Under the pieces are notes generated by a model. It saw only the letters and a program-made list of their open reading frames with translations, ran no database searches and was not told the origin of the DNA. DNA of 18,064 nt. Source: Pseudomonadota bacterium. GTDB taxonomy: Bacteria > Pseudomonadota > Gammaproteobacteria > Pseudomonadales > UBA5518. The stretch spans positions 9,551-27,614 of the forward strand of contig JAKJFB010000005.1 of assembly GCA_022705125.1 (NCBI GenBank), in the 5' to 3' direction. Below, piece after piece: positions 13,858 through 18,064 of the stretch; the stretch's first letter is position 1, and the number at the start of each line of letters is the position of its first letter. The position numbers and the translations under genes were made by a program.

Positions 13858-14432
13858 GCGTGATGCTCCCCGAGTCTTTCCCTCAACGTGTGCACGGCGC
13901 GCGAATAATGTGTCTTCACGCTGCCCTCGGTGCAACCCATGGCGGTGGCCGTTTCCGCGGTCGACAGGCCTTCCCAGCAACGCAGCATGAACGCCTGCTG
14001 CTGGCGCTGCGGCAGCGCGGCCACCGCAGCCATCAGGGCCTCGGCGGTCTCGTTGCTGGCGACGATACGGCCCGGATCGAGGGCCGCGGGATCCGCGATG
14101 CGCTCCAGCGGATCCGGTGTCTCGTCGTCGTCGCGCCGCTCCAGCCACCCGAACAGCCGCGAACCGATCGCGCGGCGCCGTCTCGTATCGGTGATGCGGT
14201 TGTGCAGCATTCGGTAGAACAAGGGTCGCCACTCCGCGGGCGGCTTGTTCGCGTAACGCTGCACCAGCCGCATCATGGTGTCCTGCATCGCGTCGAGTGC
14301 GTCGTCGTCGTTGCCCAGCGCCAGGCGCGCCATCAGGAAACCCCGACGCTCGATCGAGCGCAGGAAGGCTTCGATATCCATCGCCCCCGTCGCGTTGCCG
14401 TCCGCGCCATCGCCGCCAGCGCGCATCAGCAT
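13854..14432 (-). CDS. RNA polymerase sigma factor, ECF/sigma-70 family
   Basis: A sigma factor of up to 192 residues. Region 2 is seen at about 43-66 (DDALDAMQDTMMRLVQRY) with following W/Y/R residues for melting and -10 contact. Region 4 is at about 137-188 (LPQRQQQAFMLRCWEGLSTAE...), its helix-turn-helix ending GCTEGSVKTHYSRAVHTLRERL. It should direct RNA polymerase to a small regulon, perhaps including its own operon. The start is uncertain: ATG 14432 is the longest; ATG 14381 (MDIEAFLRSIERRGF) begins where homologues typically start, but neither has a good Shine-Dalgarno site. It lies 15 bp after the His-rich gene and overlaps the putative anti-sigma gene by 4 bp. Confidence 0.85.
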   Translation of the reverse strand: MLMRAGGDGADGNATGAMDIEAFLRSIERRGFLMARLALGNDDDALDAMQDTMMRLVQRYANKPPAEWRPLFYRMLHNRITDTRRRRAIGSRLFGWLERRDDDETPDPLERIADPAALDPGRIVASNETAEALMAAVAALPQRQQQAFMLRCWEGLSTAETATAMGCTEGSVKTHYSRAVHTLRERLGEHHA

Positions 14433-14447
14433 CCCGTCGCCCGGCGC

Positions 14448-14768
14448 TCAGTGACCGCTGGTGTGATGGATGATCTCGCCGAGCACGATCGCTCCGCCGA
14501 TCCACTTGATGAGGTCGTGATCATGATCCCCCCGGTGACGACGGGGCTCATCATAGTGGACATACACCGGGCGCGGCGAATACGCGCCGTAGTAGACCCG
14601 TGGTGGCGGCACCTCGACATAGCGCTCGTAGCGCACCATGCGTACCGGCTCGCGGTAATGGTAACCGTGTTGCCGGTGGCCGTGCTTGTGGCCACGACCG
14701 TCGCCCAGCGCCGGCGCGGCGCCGAGGGCGGCGCCCAGCACAAGAACGGTGATCAGCTTGCTGCGCAT
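14448..14768 (-). CDS. Secreted His-rich small protein
   Basis: A 106-residue protein with a signal peptide (about 1-22, cleavage after ALG). A His/Arg/Tyr-rich body follows: GRGHKHGHRQHGYHYREP, PPPRVYYGAYSPRPVYVHYD, HRGDHDHD. A weakly hydrophobic WIGGAIVLGEIIHHTSGH ends it. The composition suggests metal binding or cell-envelope interaction, somewhat like RcnB-type or YXWXGG-type periplasmic proteins, but I do not recognise a family with confidence. AAGGAGA lies before ATG 14768. As the first gene of the operon with the sigma factor it may be a sensor, or a target, of the stress the sigma factor answers. Confidence 0.75.
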   Translation of the reverse strand: MRSKLITVLVLGAALGAAPALGDGRGHKHGHRQHGYHYREPVRMVRYERYVEVPPPRVYYGAYSPRPVYVHYDEPRRHRGDHDHDLIKWIGGAIVLGEIIHHTSGH

Positions 14769-14905
14769 CGGTCTCTCCTTGCCCGGTGATGAACCGTATT
14801 GCTGCAGAAAACGCCTGCGGGCAGGATCGGTTGACAGCGCGGGGCATTGCGGCGGGTCGTCGCGGCGCGCACCATGCCGGCATAGGGCGGCGGCAGGAGG
14901 TAAGG

Positions 14906-15343
14906 ATGGGCGATGCGGGTCGGGACAAGGGGCAGCAGCAAGTGTTCGCCAGCGCGATGGAGTGCGAGCGCGCGTTCTACCAGGCGTTCACCGCGCGCGA
15001 TCTTTCGGCCATGGAAGCCGTGTGGGCGGACGAGGAGCCGAGCTGCATCCACCCCGGCGGCGCGCTGCTGCGCACGCGCGACGAGGTCCTGGACAGCTGG
15101 GCGGCCATTTTCGACGGCGCCATCGCACCGCAGTTGCGCGTGCACGTGGTGAGCCGCGTCAGCGAGGGCGGGCTCGCGGTGCACCTGGTGCGGGAACAGA
15201 TCTCGCACGGCGAGCACACCAGCCATGTGCTGGCCACCAACGTGTTCCGCCGCTTCGACGAGGGCTGGCGGATGATCGCGCATCACGGCTCGGTACCGCC
15301 GCCCAAGCGCGATCCGGCCGCGGCTCCGCGCTTACTGCACTGA
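14906..15343 (+). CDS. SnoaL-like/NTF2-fold protein
   Basis: A 145-residue protein with an NTF2-like (SnoaL_3-type) fold: helix ECERAFYQAFTARDLSAMEAVWADEE, the PSCIHPGG strand, RDEVLDSWAAIFDGA, and the paired strands ending ATNVFRRFDEGWRMIAHHGS. These proteins are cone-shaped enzymes or ligand binders (isomerases, cyclases) or ketosteroid-isomerase relatives; no catalytic assignment is possible. ATG 14906 has AGGAGG five bases upstream; an upstream in-frame ATG at 14786 would extend into the divergent promoter region and is rejected. The 137-bp gap to the His-rich gene holds a TTGACA at 14831 and a 10-bp palindrome ATGCCGGCAT at 14874-14883. It converges with the epoxide hydrolase (7-bp gap). 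Confidence 0.8.
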   Translation: MGDAGRDKGQQQVFASAMECERAFYQAFTARDLSAMEAVWADEEPSCIHPGGALLRTRDEVLDSWAAIFDGAIAPQLRVHVVSRVSEGGLAVHLVREQISHGEHTSHVLATNVFRRFDEGWRMIAHHGSVPPPKRDPAAAPRLLH

Positions 15344-15350
15344 GAAGCGC

Positions 15351-16502
15351 TCAGCGCATCGCGCGGAAACAGGCGCGCAACTCGCCCACGAACAGTTGGG
15401 GCTGTTCGAAGGCCGCGAAATGGCCGCCGCGCTCGAGCTCGTTCCAGTGCACCAGCCGGGCGAAGCGCTTCTCGGCCCAGCGCCGCGAGGTGCGGAAGAT
15501 CTCCTTCGGGAAGATGCTCGCGCCGACCGGGATCGTGATCGGCGCCATGCTCGGCGTGTTGAAGCTCTCCCAGTAGAGCCGCGCCGACGAGGCAGCGGAG
15601 TCCGTCAGCCAGTACATCATCACGTTGTCGAGCAGTTCGTCGCGCGTGAGCGCATTCTCGGGATGCCTCGCCTCGCCCTCGCCGCAGTCGGTCCAGGCCC
15701 GGAACTTCTCCAGGATCCACGCGGCCTGCCCGGCCGGCGAGTCGGCGAGCCCGTAGCCCAGCGTCTGCGGCCGCGTGCTCTGCTGCTTGGAGTAGCCGGA
15801 CTCGTTCTCGTAATAGTCCTGCATGGCGGCCAGCGCAGCCTGTTCGCTCGCGCTCAGATCGCTCATCGTGTCGGGGTCGGGCGCGACCAGCGGCATGTTC
15901 AGGTGGATGCCGCGGCAATGCGCGGTTTCGGTCATCGCGATGCTGCTGGTCACCATCGAGCCCCAGTCCCCGCCCTGCGCCACGTAGCTTGCGTAGCCCA
16001 GGCGTTGCATCAGCTCACCCCAGGCGCGGCCGATGCGTTCGACGCCCCAGCCCCTGGCGGGCGGCTTGTCGGAGAAGCCGTAGCCCGGAAGCGCGGGGCA
16101 CACGACGTGGAAGGCATCCTTCGCCTCGCCGCCGTGGCGGGTGGGGTCGGTGAGCGCCTCGATCACGTTGAGGAATTCGATGACCGAGCCCGGCCAGCCG
16201 TGCGTCATCACCAGCGGCAGCGCGTCGGCGTGCGGCGAGCGGACGTGCAGGAAATGGATGCCGAGGCCGTCGATCCGGGTGCGGAACTGCGGGAAGGCGT
16301 TGAGGCGCTTCGCCACGCGTTGCATGTCGTACTGCGTGGCCCAGTAGGTGCAAACCTCCTGCATGTACGCGAGCGGTATGCCCTGGCTCCAGTCGCCCGT
16401 GGTCTCGGCGTCCGGCCAGCGCGTGGCCGCGAGGCGCCGGCGCAGGTCCTCGATCCCGGCGCTCCCGATCTCGACCTTGAAAGGGATGATGGCGTCCGAC
16501 AT
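15351..16502 (-). CDS. Epoxide hydrolase (EHN-domain alpha/beta hydrolase)
   Basis: A 383-residue enzyme. The N-terminal EHN domain (about 1-115: IPFKVEIGSAGIEDLRRRLA, TRWPD, WATQYD) is followed by the alpha/beta-hydrolase core with oxyanion HGWPGS (101-106), nucleophile Asp179 in GGDWGS and catalytic His361 in GGHFAAFE. Lid tyrosines in the GYS/YYENESGYS region could donate a proton to the epoxide. The family opens epoxides to diols; juvenile-hormone-like, styrene-type and terpene epoxides are known substrates. There is no signal peptide, so it is cytoplasmic. ATG 16502 with AGGAG eight bases upstream is chosen over ATG 16523. It may belong to the same catabolic theme as the monooxygenase divergently transcribed beyond the repeat-bearing gap. 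Confidence 0.9.
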   Translation of the reverse strand: MSDAIIPFKVEIGSAGIEDLRRRLAATRWPDAETTGDWSQGIPLAYMQEVCTYWATQYDMQRVAKRLNAFPQFRTRIDGLGIHFLHVRSPHADALPLVMTHGWPGSVIEFLNVIEALTDPTRHGGEAKDAFHVVCPALPGYGFSDKPPARGWGVERIGRAWGELMQRLGYASYVAQGGDWGSMVTSSIAMTETAHCRGIHLNMPLVAPDPDTMSDLSASEQAALAAMQDYYENESGYSKQQSTRPQTLGYGLADSPAGQAAWILEKFRAWTDCGEGEARHPENALTRDELLDNVMMYWLTDSAASSARLYWESFNTPSMAPITIPVGASIFPKEIFRTSRRWAEKRFARLVHWNELERGGHFAAFEQPQLFVGELRACFRAMR

Positions 16503-16630
16503 GTTCCGGTCTCCTGTTGCCATGGCTGGTGTTTGTGCCGAAGCCTACCCGAGGCCGGCCCGGCTTGTCGTTACAGCCGTGCAACCTGGAGGATCGCATG
16601 GCTCGGGGCTGAGCTCGCATCGGCGTCGAA

Positions 16631-16738
16631 GACGAGGGCGGCATGGCCTGTGCCAGACCGTGCGCCGCAGGGATGCGGCGCTCGAGCGTACAGGGACGTA
16701 TTCACAGCGTGTCTGGCACAGGCCATGCCGCCCTCGTC
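16631..16738. repeat. 108-bp intergenic palindromic element with perfect 28-bp arms
   Basis: Arms 16631-16658 and 16711-16738 are exact reverse complements over 28 bp (start GACGAGGGCGG..., inner edge ...TGTGCCAGAC). The 52-bp centre holds a perfect nested hairpin, GCGCCGCA-GGGA-TGCGGCGC (16662-16681), then GAGCGTACAGGGACGTATTCACAGCGT. The centre is of the kind seen in dispersed palindromic repeats of gammaproteobacteria (ACAGGGA.GTATTCAC.GCGT core). It occupies most of the 326-bp gap between the divergent epoxide hydrolase and monooxygenase genes. There is no coding capacity and no obvious target duplication. It could be a MITE-like or large REP-like element; the folded RNA would be very stable in both directions. 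Confidence 0.8.
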
Positions 16739-16752
16739 CCCACTGGCTGCCT

Positions 16753-16795
16753 TGCGCGATTGTAATCAGCCGTGAATCGCGCACGGGCGGATAAT
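16753..16795 (+). promoter_or_regulatory. Operator-like inverted repeat and -10 box before the monooxygenase
   Basis: TGCGCGATT (16753-16761) and AATCGCGCA (16775-16783) are perfect 9-bp inverted repeats with a 13-base spacer, 22 bp centre to centre, close to two helical turns. GATAAT at 16790-16795 is a good -10 candidate, giving an about 27-base leader with GGAG before the ATG at 16829. No -35 match lies at 17 bp, which fits a promoter that depends on a regulator bound to the repeat, or one that the repeat represses. Confidence 0.45.
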
Positions 16796-16828
16796 GTCGC
16801 GCACAGGCATTGCACCGGAGCACGCGCC

Positions 16829-18064
16829 ATGACGCACCGTATCAACCCGGCCGGCGAACCGATCACCGACGACGACGCAACGATCGCGGCGGCGCTCGAG
16901 CAGGCGAGCGTCCCCTGCCTGATGATGTCGATGATCCACATGACCGGTGACGCGAGCCTGCTCGACGGCGACATCCGCCCGGTGCTGGCCTTCCTGAACG
17001 ACATGCAGTGCGCGATGCCCGCCGTGCAGCAGGCCGAGCTGCGCCGCCGCGCGCTGGAGGTGATCAAGGCCTACCGCGACCGCGGCTGCACGCTGCCGCC
17101 GGCGCCGGATACCGGCACGCTGCAACGCATGATGAGCTTCCTGGTCGCCGGCGAGGTGCCCGCGGCCTACGTGCCGATGATGCTCGAGGAGATGGAGCTC
17201 GACGGGCGCGACGCACGCGAGGTCTCGCTGGCGCACATCCCGCAGCAGGCGCGCGAGGCGCTGCCGGTGCTGATCATCGGCGCCGGCATGTCCGGGATCC
17301 TCGCGGGCATCCGCCTGCAGGAGGAAGGCGTTCCCTACGTGATCATCGAGAAGAACCACGGCGTGGGCGGCACCTGGTACGAGAACACCTATCCGGGCTG
17401 CCGCGTCGACGTGGGCAACCACCTCTACTGCTATTCCTTCGAGCCCAACCTTGACTGGCAGGAGTTCTTCGCGCGCCAGCCCGAGCTGCGGCGTTACTTC
17501 GAGAACACCGCGCGCAAGTACGGGGTGGAGCCGCACATCCGCTTCGACACCGAGGTGCAGGCGGCGGACTTCGACGAGGCGAGCGGCGAATGGCGCGTGC
17601 GCGTGCGCGCCAAGGACGGCGCGACGCAGACGCTGCGCGCGCGCGTGCTGATCAGTGGCGTGGGCCAGCTGAACCGCCCGAAGCTGCCGGACATCGAGGG
17701 GCTCGAGCGCTTCCGCGGGCCGGCCTTCCATTCGGCGTGCTGGGACCACTCCGTGAGTCTCGCGGGCAAGCGCGTCGCGGTGATAGGCACCGGCGCCAGC
17801 GCCTTCCAGCTCGTGCCCGAGATCGCGAAGGAGGCCGCGCAGGTCTACACGTTCCAGCGCACGCCGCAATGGATGTTCCCGAACCCGGATTACCACCGCG
17901 CCGTGTCCGAGGGGGCGAGCTGGTGCTTCCGTCACCTGCCCTACTACGGGCGCTGGTACCGCTTCCTGCTGTTCTGGCCCGCCACCGACGGCACCTGGGA
18001 AGGCACCTTCGTCGATCCGCAGTGGCCGCACCAGGAGCGTTCGATCAACGCGATCAACGAATTC
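16829..18064 (+). CDS. Baeyer-Villiger monooxygenase, HAPMO-type (3' truncated by window)
   Basis: 412 codons are open to the window end with no stop. Residues 1 to about 145 form an N-terminal extension (ASVPCLMMSMIHMTGD, EVPAAYVPMMLEEMEL) like that of 4-hydroxyacetophenone monooxygenases. Then come the FAD site GAGMSG (151-156), GVGGTWYENTYPGCRVDV, the type I BVMO fingerprint FRGPAFHSACWD (F295-x-G297-xxx-H301-xxx-W305) and the NADPH Rossmann motif GTGASA (320-325). The enzyme uses NADPH and O2 to turn ketones into esters or lactones. ATG 16829 has GGAG eight bases upstream. About 640 residues are normal for HAPMO-type enzymes, so roughly a third is missing. Substrate unknown; a catabolic ketone fits the surrounding hydrolases. 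Confidence 0.92.
   Translation, partial: MTHRINPAGEPITDDDATIAAALEQASVPCLMMSMIHMTGDASLLDGDIRPVLAFLNDMQCAMPAVQQAELRRRALEVIKAYRDRGCTLPPAPDTGTLQRMMSFLVAGEVPAAYVPMMLEEMELDGRDAREVSLAHIPQQAREALPVLIIGAGMSGILAGIRLQEEGVPYVIIEKNHGVGGTWYENTYPGCRVDVGNHLYCYSFEPNLDWQEFFARQPELRRYFENTARKYGVEPHIRFDTEVQAADFDEASGEWRVRVRAKDGATQTLRARVLISGVGQLNRPKLPDIEGLERFRGPAFHSACWDHSVSLAGKRVAVIGTGASAFQLVPEIAKEAAQVYTFQRTPQWMFPNPDYHRAVSEGASWCFRHLPYYGRWYRFLLFWPATDGTWEGTFVDPQWPHQERSINAINEF

Noticed and set aside
13173..14789. A 538-codon plus-strand frame across the sigma-factor operon
   Set aside because: Runs antisense through four leftward genes that have overlapping starts/stops and recognisable sigma and DUF3106 motifs.
14831..14836. 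TTGACA before the SnoaL-like gene as a -35 box
   Set aside because: The expected -10 position (about 14854) reads GGGTCGT-like sequence; too poor to call a promoter.
16545..16823. Two short ORFs over the 108-bp element encoding the same GRHGLCQT peptide on both strands
   Set aside because: The shared peptide is a by-product of the perfect inverted repeat; no start signals or conserved protein.
16766..18031. A 421-codon leftward frame at the right end
   Set aside because: Opposite strand of the Baeyer-Villiger monooxygenase, whose plus-strand frame shows FAD, NADPH and BVMO fingerprints; the antisense is His/Arg-rich and featureless.

Overview
The window is GC-rich bacterial chromosome with tightly packed genes and clear Shine-Dalgarno sites. 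The mix of genes points to a gammaproteobacterium with an environmental, catabolic lifestyle: a PQQ dehydrogenase lipoprotein, a KshA-like Rieske oxygenase, a Baeyer-Villiger monooxygenase, an epoxide hydrolase, a Ddn-like reductase, and a sigma factor/DUF3106 cassette. The phylum is inferred from gene families and repeat style, not from a marker gene. No rRNA, tRNA, CRISPR array, transposase or phage gene was seen.

Region 1 (1-3.55 kb): the 3' part of an ATP-grasp-like protein runs into a convergent CAP/SCP-domain secreted protein. Divergent from that is a lipoprotein PQQ-dependent dehydrogenase of the glucose-dehydrogenase type. Its stop overlaps a well-placed start codon that opens only a 23-codon stub.

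Region 2 (3.6-6.0 kb): a two-gene unit encodes a fused E1 alpha-beta 2-oxo acid/acetoin-type dehydrogenase and a free-standing lipoyl domain. It ends in a strong hairpin, and its codon choice looks somewhat different from its neighbours.

Region 3 (6.0-11.4 kb): a leftward run holds (in transcription order) a Ddn-like deazaflavin reductase, an SDR dehydrogenase, an amidohydrolase-2 protein and a Rieske oxygenase. Divergent from it are an MBL-fold hydrolase and a VOC protein. This looks like a catabolic set for a hydrophobic, possibly steroid- or terpene-like, substrate. The substrate is inferred only.

Region 4 (11.4-14.8 kb): a 58-residue zinc-ribbon protein, missed by usual length cut-offs, is followed by a membrane-anchored HSL-type hydrolase on the other strand. 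Next comes a leftward four-gene regulatory operon: His-rich secreted protein, sigma-70-family factor, small single-pass membrane protein (putative anti-sigma/DUF3619-like), and DUF3106 protein. Two of its gene junctions overlap by 4 and 8 bp.

Region 5 (14.8-18.06 kb): a SnoaL-like protein is convergent with an epoxide hydrolase. A 326-bp gap carries a 108-bp element bounded by perfect 28-bp inverted repeats, then a likely operator/-10 pair. After it comes the 5' part of a HAPMO-type Baeyer-Villiger monooxygenase, cut by the window end.

Two families of palindromic intergenic repeats occur: a short REP-like GCATTCATGC palindrome (three copies) and the 108-bp element (one copy).
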